Below, piece by piece: positions 52,425 to 60,399 of a stretch of 64,000 nucleotides of DNA. The DNA comes from Actinomadura sp. WMMA1423 (GTDB taxonomy: Bacteria; Actinomycetota; Actinomycetes; Streptosporangiales; Streptosporangiaceae): assembly GCF_006547145.1 (NCBI RefSeq), contig NZ_CP041244.1, forward strand, positions 3,100,001 through 3,164,000, written 5' to 3'. The notes beneath the pieces are model-generated. The model was not told the DNA's origin. It saw nothing but the letters and a program-made list of their open reading frames with translations, and searched no databases. The position numbers and the translations under genes were made by a program. Position 1 is the first letter of the stretch. Every line of letters starts with the position of its first letter.

Positions 52425-53410
52425 ACCCGAGCCCCACTGACCCGAGCCCGATGAACGCGAGTCAGCCGAACCCGGAAGACCGCGAGGTGCTGGCCCGGCT
52501 GCTGCCGGAGCCGGTGGAGCGGGATCTGCCGAGCGACCGCCACCGACGGCTCCGGGAGTTCGTGATGACCGAGATCGACCAGGACCTGCGCTCGGACGAG
52601 CAGGCTCCGCGCCGTGCGTCGAGGAGGCGGACCGTCCTCCTGGCCTCGGCGGGGACGGCCCTCGCCGCGGCGGCCGCCGCGGTGGTGGTCGTCACCGGGG
52701 CGGGGGGAGGCGCCGAGAGACCGGAGCGGGGCCCGGTCGCGTCCGCCTCCCCGTCCGGCCGGCAGGTCCTTCTTGTGGCCGCCACGACCGCGTTGAAGCG
52801 GCCCGCGGCCTCCGGCAAGTACTGGTACGTGAGTTGGGCCTACACCCCCCGCCAGGGCGAGACCGGCACCCTGACGGAGAACTGGACCGCCCGCGACGGC
52901 CGGTTCTGGGAGAAGGGCCGCGCCACCGGCGGCAAGGTGGTCGAGCACACCGGGCCCGCCCCGTTCACAGTCGGCGGGTCGCCCTTGACCATCGCACAGA
53001 TCGAGCGGCTGCCGACCACACCGGATGCGCTGAAGGCCTGGATCGCCACCGACCAGCGGAAGATCCCCCTTGTCATCAGAGGTAAGGGCACCGTCGCCGA
53101 GTCGCGGCGGCGGTGGGTCTTCGACGGGCTGCTCTCCCTGGTCACCCAGGTGCCGGCTCCTCCGAAGGTCCGCGCCGCCGCCTTCCGCGCGCTCGCCGAC
53201 TACCCCAACGTCGAGAGCCTCGGCCCCGTCAACGGCGGGCTGGGATTGTCGATCTCCTTCGACGTCGGGGGCAGGTCGAAGCTGGTGATCGACCCGGAGA
53301 CCTCCCGCATCACCAGCAGCGACTTCGTCGTCTCGGCCGACGGCGCGCTGGTCACGGCCCCGGGCGGCGCCACGATCACCGCCGGCTGGACGGACCGGGC
53401 GCCCGGCTAG
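52421..53410 (+). CDS. CU044_5270-family membrane protein, putative anti-sigma partner
   Basis: The 329-residue protein has a cytoplasmic N-terminus with charged helices (LPSDRHRRLREFVMTEID), one transmembrane helix (TVLLASAGTALAAAAAAVVVV) near residue 75, and an outer beta-rich domain of about 220 residues (YWYVSWAYTPRQGETGT, WTARDGRFWEKG). This is the CU044_5270 layout that replaces a classical anti-sigma factor next to ECF genes. Signal sensed is unknown. A perfect terminator follows. Confidence 0.82.
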   Translation: MNPSPTDPSPMNASQPNPEDREVLARLLPEPVERDLPSDRHRRLREFVMTEIDQDLRSDEQAPRRASRRRTVLLASAGTALAAAAAAVVVVTGAGGGAERPERGPVASASPSGRQVLLVAATTALKRPAASGKYWYVSWAYTPRQGETGTLTENWTARDGRFWEKGRATGGKVVEHTGPAPFTVGGSPLTIAQIERLPTTPDALKAWIATDQRKIPLVIRGKGTVAESRRRWVFDGLLSLVTQVPAPPKVRAAAFRALADYPNVESLGPVNGGLGLSISFDVGGRSKLVIDPETSRITSSDFVVSADGALVTAPGGATITAGWTDRAPG

Positions 53411-53428
53411 CCCGAGCCGAGGGTCGCC

Positions 53429-53463
53429 TGGACCTGCATGATCGCCCCGATCATGCAGGTCCA
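53429..53463. terminator. Bidirectional terminator, perfect 15-bp stem
   Basis: TGGACCTGCATGATC and GATCATGCAGGTCCA form a perfect stem around a GCCCC loop. It lies in the 65-base gap between the convergent CU044_5270 and LOG genes. The stem is less GC-rich than its surroundings, which makes chance unlikely. Confidence 0.85.
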
Positions 53464-53475
53464 CGGCGCGGGAGG

Positions 53476-54276
53476 CTACTCCCCGGCGGTCTCGGCCGCC
53501 TCGGCCGCGGCGCGCGACTCGATGATCTCCTGCTCGGCCCGGGTGTGGCCCTCGATGATGATCCGGACGACCTCCTCGGGGTCGTCGGTGAGGTGGAACA
53601 GGTCGATGTCCTGCGGCGAGATCTTGCCGGAGGTCAGCATCGACTCCTTGACCCAGTCGAGCAGGCCGCTCCAGAACCGCGTCCCGACCAGGACGATCGG
53701 GAAGCGGGTGATCTTCTTGGTCTGGACGAGGGTGATCGCCTCGAACAGCTCGTCCAGCGTCCCGAAGCCGCCCGGCAGGACGACGAACGCCTGCGAGTAC
53801 TTCACGAACATCGTCTTGCGGACGAAGAAGTACCGGAACTCCAGGCCGATGTCGAGGTGGTCGTTCAGCTTCTGCTCGAACGGCAGCTCGATGCCGAGGC
53901 CGACCGACAGGCCGCCGTTCTCGTCGCAGCCCTTGTTGGCCGCCTCCATGATCCCCGGGCCGCCGCCGGTGATGACGGCGTAGCCGGCCTCGTGCAGGCG
54001 GGCGCCGATGTCGACGGCCATCTCGTACTCCGGCGAGCCGGGCTTGGTCCGGGCGCTGCCGAAGACGCTGACGGCCTTCGGCAGCTCGGCGAGGAGGCCG
54101 AAGCCCTCCACGAACTCCGCCTGGATCCGCAGCACCCGCCACGGGTCGGCGTGGACCCAGTCGACCGGGCCGCGGCTGTCGAGAAGCCGCTGGTCGGTCG
54201 TCGTCGGGGGGACGGCCCGCCCCCGCAGCATGGCCGGTCCCTGCCGGCGCGAGCGGGAATTCACTTCCGATGTCAT
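53476..54276 (-). CDS. LOG-family protein (TIGR00730-type), in operon with dapE
   Basis: The 266-residue protein has AVSVFGSARTKPGSPEYEMA near residue 68, ITGGGPGIMEAANKG near residue 101 and the PGGFGTLDELFEAIT signature near residue 168. The extra N-terminal 65 residues (LDSRGPVDWVHADPWRVLRI) mark the long LOG subgroup. It probably cleaves nucleoside monophosphates at the N-glycosidic bond. Its ATG overlaps the dapE stop (ATGA). The dapE-LOG pairing is also found in mycobacteria, as I recall it. Confidence 0.9.
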   Translation of the reverse strand: MTSEVNSRSRRQGPAMLRGRAVPPTTTDQRLLDSRGPVDWVHADPWRVLRIQAEFVEGFGLLAELPKAVSVFGSARTKPGSPEYEMAVDIGARLHEAGYAVITGGGPGIMEAANKGCDENGGLSVGLGIELPFEQKLNDHLDIGLEFRYFFVRKTMFVKYSQAFVVLPGGFGTLDELFEAITLVQTKKITRFPIVLVGTRFWSGLLDWVKESMLTSGKISPQDIDLFHLTDDPEEVVRIIIEGHTRAEQEIIESRAAAEAAETAGE

Positions 54277-55349
54277 GCAGCCACGGTAATGGGCCCCTCC
54301 AGCCACGTGCGCATACGTTCCTCGCACTCGGCGATCAGGGGGATCTCCACGTACTCGTCGCGCGTGTGCGCGAGGGTGGGCTCGCCGGGGCCGTAGTTGA
54401 CGGCCGGGACGCCGAGTTCGGCGAAGCGCGCGACGTCGGTCCAGCCGAGCTTGGCGCGGACCTCGGCGCCGCTCGCCGCGGCGAACGCGGAGGCGGCCGG
54501 GTGGGTCAGGCCGGGCCGGGCGGCGGGCGCGCCGTCGGTCACCGTCACCCGGAAGCCCGCGAAGGTCTCCCGAAGGTACGCCTCCGCGTCGGCGAGGGAC
54601 TTGTCGGGCGCGAACCGGTAGTTCACGGTGACGACGCATTCGTCCGGGATGACGTTCCCGGCGACGCCGCCCGTGATGAACACCGCGTTCAGGCCCTCGT
54701 GGTACTCGAGGCCGTCCACGACCGGGCGGGACGGCTCGTAGGCGCGCAGGACGTCGAGGATCGCCCCGGCGGAGTGGATCGCGTTGGAGCCCATCCAGGC
54801 GCGCGCGCTGTGCGCCCGCTCCCCCGCCGCCGCGACCTCGACGCGCATCGTGCCCTGGCAGCCGCCCTCGATCAGCCCGCCGGTCGGCTCCATCAGCACG
54901 GCGAAGTCGCCCGCGAGCAGGTCGGGCCGGGACGCCGCCAGGTGGCGCAGCCCGTTGCGCTCGGCCTCGATCTCCTCGCAGTCGTAGAAGACGTAGGTGA
55001 CGTCGCGCGTGGGCGCCTCGACGGTCGCGGCGAGCCTCAGCGCGACCGCGACTCCGCTCTTCATGTCGGTGGTGCCGCAGCCGTAGAGCCGGTCGCCCTC
55101 CACGCGGGACGGGAGGTTGCCGTTCAGCGGGACGGTGTCGAGGTGCCCCGCCAGGACGACCCGTTCGGCGCGTCCGAGATCCGTGCGCGCGACGACGTTG
55201 TTGCCGACGCGCTCCACCGCCAGGTGCGGCAGCGCCCGCAGCGCCTCCTCGACGGCCCCGGCCAGGGATTCCTCCCCGCCGCTCACCGACTCGATGTCGA
55301 CGACCGCCGCCGTCAGGTCCGCGACGTCCGAGAAGAGATCAAGCCCCAT
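54273..55349 (-). CDS. dapE: Succinyl-diaminopimelate desuccinylase
   Basis: The 358-residue M20 metallopeptidase-family enzyme has LAGHLDTVP near residue 66 (zinc His/Asp), GCGTTDMKSG near residue 90 (bridging Asp), the catalytic YDCEEIEAERNGL near residue 122 and MEPTGG near residue 152. The C-terminal zinc His lies in LAHTRDEYVE. It forms L,L-diaminopimelate for lysine and peptidoglycan. With dapD 700 bases away it makes this a succinylase-pathway locus. Divergent from the phosphopantetheinyl transferase gene by 27 bases. Confidence 0.93.
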   Translation of the reverse strand: MGLDLFSDVADLTAAVVDIESVSGGEESLAGAVEEALRALPHLAVERVGNNVVARTDLGRAERVVLAGHLDTVPLNGNLPSRVEGDRLYGCGTTDMKSGVAVALRLAATVEAPTRDVTYVFYDCEEIEAERNGLRHLAASRPDLLAGDFAVLMEPTGGLIEGGCQGTMRVEVAAAGERAHSARAWMGSNAIHSAGAILDVLRAYEPSRPVVDGLEYHEGLNAVFITGGVAGNVIPDECVVTVNYRFAPDKSLADAEAYLRETFAGFRVTVTDGAPAARPGLTHPAASAFAAASGAEVRAKLGWTDVARFAELGVPAVNYGPGEPTLAHTRDEYVEIPLIAECEERMRTWLEGPITVAA

Positions 55350-55363
55350 GGTCGAAGGTTATC

Positions 55364-55377
55364 TATCATCGCGTTCG
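55364..55377 (+). promoter_or_regulatory. Leaderless promoter -10 of the phosphopantetheinyl transferase gene
   Basis: TATCAT (55364-55369) ends 7 bases before the GTG at 55377, with no ribosome site in between. This is the spacing of actinobacterial leaderless transcripts that begin at the start codon. No clear -35 was seen. Confidence 0.45.
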
Positions 55378-56066
55378 TGGAGATGCCCGTACTGGAGTGC
55401 GCCGTCCACTGGGCGCGCCCCGACGACGATTCCCGGATGCGCGACCTCCTGGACGAGGGAGAGCGCGCCCGCTACGAACGCTTCATCCGCGCCGAGGACA
55501 AGGCCCGGTTCGTCACAGGGCGGTTCCTCGCGCGCACGGTCCTCGCCGAGGCCACCGGCAGGTCCCCGCACGACATCCGCTTCACCACCGAATGCCCCCA
55601 TTGTGGGGACTCGCACGGCAAGCCCCGCCTCCCCGGCGGCGACCTGGACTTCTCGCTCTCCCACTCGGGGGACCGCGTCCTGCTCGTGCTGGTCGAGGGC
55701 GCCGTGGTCGGAGCGGACGTCGAGCAGGAGAGCGACCGCGACATCGACGGCCTCGCCAGGATGGTGCTCACCGACACCGAAGGCGAGGTGCTGCGGGCCA
55801 TGAGCGACCGGAGGCGCGGATTCCACTCCTACTGGACCCGCAAGGAGGCCCTGCTGAAGGCGACGGGCCACGGGCTGGCCGCCCCGATGACCGCCATCCA
55901 CGTCTCCGGCCCGGACGAGCCGCCCGAGGTCGTCGCCTGGGAGGGCGAGGCGGCGGTCTCCCCCGTCCGCCTCGCTGACCTGGCCGCGGGCCCCGGCTAC
56001 GCGGCCGCGGCCGCCGTCCTCACCGACCGCCCCCTCAAGGTCGAGGAGGCGCCGCTCAGGTGTTGA
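55377..56066 (+). CDS. 4'-phosphopantetheinyl transferase (Sfp type)
   Basis: The protein is about 229 residues. The Mg-binding motif VVGADVEQESDRD lies near residue 120 and the signature FHSYWTRKEALLKATGHGL near residue 150 (WxxKEAxxK); an FSLSHSGDRVLLVL segment binds CoA. It transfers 4'-phosphopantetheine to carrier proteins of PKS, NRPS or FAS. No such synthase lies in the window, so it may be the genome's general Sfp. A CPHCG pair near residue 80 is unusual but seen in some actinobacterial members. GTG 55377 looks leaderless; ATG 55383 is the alternative. Confidence 0.9.
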   Translation: MEMPVLECAVHWARPDDDSRMRDLLDEGERARYERFIRAEDKARFVTGRFLARTVLAEATGRSPHDIRFTTECPHCGDSHGKPRLPGGDLDFSLSHSGDRVLLVLVEGAVVGADVEQESDRDIDGLARMVLTDTEGEVLRAMSDRRRGFHSYWTRKEALLKATGHGLAAPMTAIHVSGPDEPPEVVAWEGEAAVSPVRLADLAAGPGYAAAAAVLTDRPLKVEEAPLRC

Positions 56067-56892
56067 TGCCGTGGTCGCGGAGGATGTCGTTGAGGGACGC
56101 CTTGTCGTGGCGCTGCCCCTCCTCCAGCCGCTTGAGGATCAGCACCGCCGGCAGGCCGAACGTGCCGCCCTTGAACTCCTTGTAGCGGGTGCCGCCGACG
56201 GCCACGCACCAGTCGGGGATGCGCCCGCGGCTGATCTCCTCGCCGGTCTCCACGTCGATGACCGGCATGGACGCCGACAGGTTCGTCCCGGACCCGACGA
56301 CGGCGCCGCGCCCCACCCGCGCCCCCTCGACGATCATGGACCGGCTGCCGATCATCGCCTCGTCCTCGATGACCACGGGCTTGGCGTTCGGGGGCTCCAG
56401 CACGCCGCCGATGCCCACCCCGCCCGACAGGTGGACGTTCTTGCCGACCTGCGCGCACGACCCGACGGTGGCCCAGGTGTCGACCATCGTCCCGGAGTCG
56501 ACGTAGGCGCCGATGTTGGTGAAGGACGGCATCAGCACCACGCCCGGCGCGAGGTGGGCGCCCCAGCGCGCGATGGCGCCCGGCACGACGCGCACGCCGT
56601 CCAGGCGCGTCTTCAGCGGGATGCGGTCGTGGTACCGGAAGTCGCCCACCTGCGAGCGCGCCATGCCGAGGACCTTGAAGCTCAGCAGGATGGCCCGCTT
56701 GGCCCGCTCGTCGACGACGACCTCGTCGGTCGCGGGGTCGATCCGTGCGACACGGGCCTCGCCGGTGTCGATCAGGTCGACGGCGGCCACGATGGCGGAA
56801 CGCGCGTCGGCGTCGTCCGGGGTCAGCTCGGTGCGCCGCTCCCACAGCTCGTCGATGCCGCCGGAGATCGGGCTGGTGAACGTTTCGGTCAT
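56056..56892 (-). CDS. dapD: Tetrahydrodipicolinate N-succinyltransferase
   Basis: The 278-residue left-handed beta-helix acyltransferase has FRYHDRIPLKTRLDG near residue 85, then hexapeptide repeats through APGVVLMPSFTNIGAYVDSG, VDTWATVGSCAQVGKNVHLS and GGVGIGGVLEP. It makes N-succinyl-2-amino-6-ketopimelate for the DapE pathway. The sequence is of the shorter proteobacterial type, not the roughly 317-residue mycobacterial DapD. It overlaps the 3' end of the phosphopantetheinyl transferase gene by 11 bases. Confidence 0.92.
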   Translation of the reverse strand: MTETFTSPISGGIDELWERRTELTPDDADARSAIVAAVDLIDTGEARVARIDPATDEVVVDERAKRAILLSFKVLGMARSQVGDFRYHDRIPLKTRLDGVRVVPGAIARWGAHLAPGVVLMPSFTNIGAYVDSGTMVDTWATVGSCAQVGKNVHLSGGVGIGGVLEPPNAKPVVIEDEAMIGSRSMIVEGARVGRGAVVGSGTNLSASMPVIDVETGEEISRGRIPDWCVAVGGTRYKEFKGGTFGLPAVLILKRLEEGQRHDKASLNDILRDHGINT

Positions 56893-56924
56893 GCCTCCTG
56901 AGCTTACTGGTGGCCATCTCCCAG

Positions 56925-56937
56925 TACTGTCTTCGCG
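56925..56937 (+). promoter_or_regulatory. Leaderless promoter -10 of the lysozyme-like gene
   Basis: TACTGT (56925-56930) lies 6 bases before the GTG at 56937, and no ribosome site is present. This suggests a leaderless transcript, as for the phosphopantetheinyl transferase gene. Confidence 0.4.
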
Positions 56938-57854
56938 TGGCTGTTTGGGCGAGGTTGAAGGCGCGCCCCAATGAGGGGGCGGGCGGCGGGCGCCGCCGCC
57001 GCGGTGCCCGCTGGGCTGCCGTCCTGTCCGTCGTCGTGCTGCTGGTGGGCGTGGGCGTCTACGTGGCCTTCCAGCGGATGCGCCCGTACCTGCACGGGTC
57101 GGGCTGCGAGGTCCAGACGTCCCTGGGCAAGATGCCTCTCGACCTGGAGCAGGGCGCCAACGCCGCGACCATCGCCGCCGTCGCGTTCCGCAAGCAGCTC
57201 CCCGAACGGGCCGTCGTGATCGCCTACGCCACCGCGATCCAGGAGTCGCACATCCACAACCTGCCGGGCGGCGACCGCGACTCGGTCGGCATGTTCCAGC
57301 AGCGGCCGTCCCAGGGGTGGGGCACGCCCGACAAGCTCCGCGACCCCGTCCAGTCCACCAGCAAGTTCTTCGACGCGCTGGTCAAGGTCAAGGACTACCT
57401 CGACCGCGACCTGCACGACGCGGCGCAGAAGGTCCAGCGCAGCGCCGACGGCCGCGCCTACGCCCAGCACGAACCCGACGGCAAGCTCCTCGCGACGGCC
57501 TTCACCGGCCGCGAGCCCGCCACCGCCCGCTGCTGGTACCCGCCCGACAAGAAGACCACGTCCCGCCGCCCCGACGCCCTCCGCGAGATGCGCCGCGCCT
57601 TCGGCAGCCGCCTGAAGGTCGGCGGCCCCGGCCCCCTCAAGGCCGGGACCCCGTCCGACCCGGACTCGTGGAACGCGGTCCAGGTGACCAACCCCCGCTC
57701 GGGCTGGGCGGTGGCGAGCTGGGCCGTGACCCACGCCCAGGCCTACGGCCTCACCGAGATCCGCTTCGCCGGCAAGCACTGGACGTCCGACGCCGGCCAC
57801 GACGGCTGGACCGTGGACAAACAGGCCCCCCAGAACACGGTCATCGTCCAGTAA
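56937..57854 (+). CDS. Membrane-anchored lysozyme-like (lytic transglycosylase-type) protein
   Basis: The 305-residue protein begins with a basic N-terminus and one transmembrane helix (WAAVLSVVVLLVGVGVYVAF) near residue 30. The outer domain carries the lysozyme-like motif VIAYATAIQESHIHNLPGGD with a candidate catalytic Glu, then SVGMFQQRPSQGWGT. Databases often call this family a heavy-metal transporter, which the sequence does not support. A peptidoglycan role is inferred. GTG 56937 is favoured by its leaderless promoter. Confidence 0.75.
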   Translation: MAVWARLKARPNEGAGGGRRRRGARWAAVLSVVVLLVGVGVYVAFQRMRPYLHGSGCEVQTSLGKMPLDLEQGANAATIAAVAFRKQLPERAVVIAYATAIQESHIHNLPGGDRDSVGMFQQRPSQGWGTPDKLRDPVQSTSKFFDALVKVKDYLDRDLHDAAQKVQRSADGRAYAQHEPDGKLLATAFTGREPATARCWYPPDKKTTSRRPDALREMRRAFGSRLKVGGPGPLKAGTPSDPDSWNAVQVTNPRSGWAVASWAVTHAQAYGLTEIRFAGKHWTSDAGHDGWTVDKQAPQNTVIVQ

Positions 57855-57912
57855 CCGCCCGGCAGGGGACGCGTGGGACGGCACCCTCGCCCGAAGGGAT
57901 CGGCGAAGCCGG

Positions 57913-58725
57913 ATGAGCCTGGCCAGCACGCACGACGTTCAGATACACCCACGAATCGTGGTCAAGACGTACAGGCCCGGGAGCCACGATGCGGCGGAAA
58001 GGGAATGGCGAGCGCTGACGCTGCTCGCCGAATACGCCCCCGGCCTGGGGCCGTCCCCCATAACCGCCGAGTTGGCGACCGAGCCCGCCCGCGTGACGAT
58101 GACGAGGCTCGCAGGCTCCCCGCTGACTCCCCCGGTGACCACCGCGCAGGTCGAGGCCATGGCCGACGCCATCAAGGCGATGCAACGAGCGATCCCCCGC
58201 GATCTCCTCGCCGCCCTCCCGCCCCGAGCAGGGTCCCCAGCGGAAATGCTCACCGACCTCCGACTAGCGTTCCCCATGCTCGCCAGGCCGACAGCCGACC
58301 GAATGATCGAGAACGCGTTCGACGAGGCGTCCGCGTGGATACGACACCCAGCGCTGGACGCGTTCGCGGCCGAGCAACACGAGCCGGTGCTGGGCACCGG
58401 CGACGGCAACCTAGCCAACTACCTCTGGAACGGCCGGACGGTAGGCATCGTGGACTTCGAGCACTCCGGCCGCAGCGACCAGCCCTACGAACTGGCCGAG
58501 AGCGTCGAGCACATCTCCCTAGCCGCGCCGGGCATCATCGACGCCGCCCAGATCCTCGACCGCTTCGACCCCTCCCCCGCCCAAGCAGCACGCCTACGCG
58601 ACTCCCGCCGACTCCTGGCGACGTTCTGGCTCCTGGCCATCCTGCGCCGCGCCTCGGGCGAGACCAGCGCTCCACCAGAAATCCTGAAGCACCAAGCGAC
58701 CCGCGTCCTGACCCTGCTCAGCTGA
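57913..58725 (+). CDS. APH-family aminoglycoside/homoserine-kinase-like phosphotransferase
   Basis: The 270-residue kinase-like protein has the Brenner-type loop LGTGDGNLANYLWNG near residue 155 (catalytic Asp and Asn) and the metal-binding VGIVDFEHSGRSD near residue 172. The N-terminal lysine region is VVKTYRPGSHDAAEREWRAL. It lacks the HGD form of classical resistance enzymes (TGD here). A resistance role should not be assumed; small-molecule kinase is the safe call. Convergent with the DUF397 gene. Confidence 0.8.
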   Translation: MSLASTHDVQIHPRIVVKTYRPGSHDAAEREWRALTLLAEYAPGLGPSPITAELATEPARVTMTRLAGSPLTPPVTTAQVEAMADAIKAMQRAIPRDLLAALPPRAGSPAEMLTDLRLAFPMLARPTADRMIENAFDEASAWIRHPALDAFAAEQHEPVLGTGDGNLANYLWNGRTVGIVDFEHSGRSDQPYELAESVEHISLAAPGIIDAAQILDRFDPSPAQAARLRDSRRLLATFWLLAILRRASGETSAPPEILKHQATRVLTLLS

Positions 58726-58766
58726 ACAAGCCCGGCAGGCACCAAGAAGGGCAATCCGCGTCCGGC

Positions 58767-58961
58767 CTACTGGGCTCGCAGGCGACCCACCAGGTCACGC
58801 GCAGCCACCAGAGTCAGCCCAAGGCAGGGCCCATCCGGGTCTTTGGAATCCCGAACCAGAAGCTGCCCCTCCACAGCGGCAACCTCCACACACTCACCAC
58901 CCGTCCCACCGCTGTAACTGCTCTTCCGCCAACCAGCCGTCGTGAGGTTCACATCGGTCAC
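58767..58961 (-). CDS. DUF397 small protein, partner of the Scr1 regulator
   Basis: This 64-residue protein is a typical DUF397: WRKSSYSGGTGGECVEVA, VRDSKDPDGP and a C-terminal helix (AARDLVGRLRAQ). Its ATG overlaps the stop of the upstream regulator gene by ATGA. DUF397 proteins pair with Scr1-type helix-turn-helix proteins across actinomycetes and behave like a toxin-antitoxin-like or developmental-regulator couple (compare BldB/WhiJ-associated genes). Confidence 0.92.
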   Translation of the reverse strand: MTDVNLTTAGWRKSSYSGGTGGECVEVAAVEGQLLVRDSKDPDGPCLGLTLVAARDLVGRLRAQ

Positions 58962-59797
58962 AGGTAAGTCTCCCGGGCATGGCTCATGAACTCGATGGAC
59001 TCCGCCTGACTAAGAGCTTCGCCCACCATCGTTATGAAATGTACCCCGGCCTTGAACACGACGTCCTCGCGGTCGACCAACTGCCCCACGCTCCCCGTCT
59101 CGAAGTACAAGAGATCGGCATCCTTCTCGAAACTGAGAAGGATCAGGCCACCTACGAGCGCAACCGGCGTGATTCGCTGGAACGGCATGACTCGTATCTG
59201 AATACGGGGCGACTGCGCGGCACCGATCAAGTGCTCGATCTGGTCGACCATGGTCTTCTGACCGCCGACCGGTCGTCGAAGTACCGATTCATCCAGGACG
59301 AAGATCGTCTCAGGAGGCTTGTCCCGGGAAAGGATCGCCTGCCGGTCGATGCGTCCGACGGTCCGCGCATCGAGCGTCTCGACGGGCTCGCTCAGGTCCA
59401 TCGTCCCCCTTGCATAGTCCTCAGTCTGGAGGAGCCCGGGGACAACCTGCGCAGCGAAGCACCGGATGCCGATGGCCTTGCTCTCGTGGCGCAGGTAGGC
59501 ATCAAAGCCCGGCAACAGGACGCGGTGGCGGCCGGCGCGACGGATGACGGTGTAGAGGCGGTGAAAGTGGCCGTCGTCTTGGTCCGCGCCGTCGGTCTTG
59601 AAGTAGGTGTCCAGGTCGAGGGCCGTCTGCTCGGAGACGGCCTTGTCCGCCTTCTCCATCTGGCAGATCCATTGCGGGGTGCAGCCGAGGGCGGTCGCGA
59701 GCTGGTTCTGGGAAAGCTTCGCGCGCTGGCGCATCCGCCGGAGCTCTTCACCGAAGTGGACGCGCAGGGCGTCGGGATCTTGCTGGTCACCGGCCAT
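58958..59797 (-). CDS. Scr1-family helix-turn-helix regulator
   Basis: The 279-residue protein has an N-terminal XRE helix-turn-helix (LRRMRQRAKLSQNQLATALG, CTPQWICQMEKADKAVSEQT) at about residues 18-65. The Scr1/DUF5753 domain follows (AAQVVPGLLQTEDYARGTM, VLDESVLRRPVGG, IQIRVMPFQ, YFETGSVGQLVD). ATG 59797 gives the standard short N-terminus MAGDQQDPD. These proteins control a partner DUF397 protein and sometimes small divergent genes, both of which exist here. Confidence 0.92.
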   Translation of the reverse strand: MAGDQQDPDALRVHFGEELRRMRQRAKLSQNQLATALGCTPQWICQMEKADKAVSEQTALDLDTYFKTDGADQDDGHFHRLYTVIRRAGRHRVLLPGFDAYLRHESKAIGIRCFAAQVVPGLLQTEDYARGTMDLSEPVETLDARTVGRIDRQAILSRDKPPETIFVLDESVLRRPVGGQKTMVDQIEHLIGAAQSPRIQIRVMPFQRITPVALVGGLILLSFEKDADLLYFETGSVGQLVDREDVVFKAGVHFITMVGEALSQAESIEFMSHARETYL

Positions 59798-59859
59798 GGC
59801 GGGGGCCTCCGTCACTCGGTTGGCGGGGGCGTCGGGGGGTGGACGTCCAGTTGAGACAG

Positions 59860-59873
59860 CTTCGTAGCCGAAG
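59860..59873. promoter_or_regulatory. Possible operator palindrome in the Scr1 divergent region
   Basis: CTTCG-TAGC-CGAAG is a perfect 5-4-5 inverted repeat, 63 bases upstream of the Scr1 start and in the 202-base gap shared with the small divergent genes. It would suit a dimeric HTH protein; function is a guess. Confidence 0.3.
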
Positions 59874-59999
59874 GTAATCGATCGGCTGCACTCTGTCCTG
59901 CGAATCGAACGAACCTCAACGAGTCCGGCCGCGAAGGGGCAGGTCAACCAGTGAAAGACCCGAGAACAGCCGAGATCGAGCGAGACTTTCCCCGCCTGG

Positions 60000-60149
60000 A
60001 TGGTGTGGGTGTCGCAGCGGGGCGAGTACTGGGGCGCGGTCCGGCGCGATCCGAAGTCGAGCCCGCCCGCGACCGTCATCGCCGACTCCGAGGACGAACT
60101 ACGCGCGACGTTGGCCGCCCAACCATCCGGCGGGGAGTTGAGCCAATGA
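60000..60149 (+). CDS. Tiny protein divergent from the Scr1 gene (49 aa)
   Basis: The frame from ATG 60000 (or GTG 60003) encodes (M)VWVSQRGEYWGAVRRDPKS ... IADSEDELRATLAAQ. It looks like a folded mini-domain: a Trp-rich beta hairpin and a helix. Its TGA overlaps the ATG of the next small gene (ATGA), which supports real translation. It has no recognised family. Confidence 0.55.
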   Translation: MVWVSQRGEYWGAVRRDPKSSPPATVIADSEDELRATLAAQPSGGELSQ

Positions 60150-60343
60150 ACCCGGCCGCCGGCCTGACGTCCTGGATCCCCGGCTTGCAGGTCTGGTACG
60201 GGATCTACACCCGATCATGGTGGGCCTTCGTCCCCGGCCTCCCAGACCGCCTGATCGAAGCCCCGTCCCCCGACCTCCTCGCCCAGAGACTCACCACCCT
60301 GGCCATGCGAACAACGAGGCACCGGCTCTCGCCAACCCGATGA
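60146..60343 (+). CDS. Small protein coupled to the 49-aa gene (65 aa)
   Basis: The 65-residue protein starts MNPAAGLTSWIPGLQVWYGI and continues with TRSWWAFVPG and a helix LIEAPSPDLLAQRLTTLAMR. The layout (aromatic strands, then IEAPSPDxLA helix) parallels the preceding mini-protein (IADSEDELRATLAAQ). It is translationally coupled by ATGA overlap. Function unknown; the genes are probably controlled by the Scr1 protein. Confidence 0.55.
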   Translation: MNPAAGLTSWIPGLQVWYGIYTRSWWAFVPGLPDRLIEAPSPDLLAQRLTTLAMRTTRHRLSPTR

Positions 60344-60399
60344 TCGCGTTGCGGCTACCTGAAGTGCACTCAGCGACGCCATACGTCCGCCTTTTGAAG

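Noticed and set aside
57913..58725. Aminoglycoside resistance gene
   Set aside because: Only the general kinase fold motifs are present, with TGD replacing HGD; resistance cannot be claimed.
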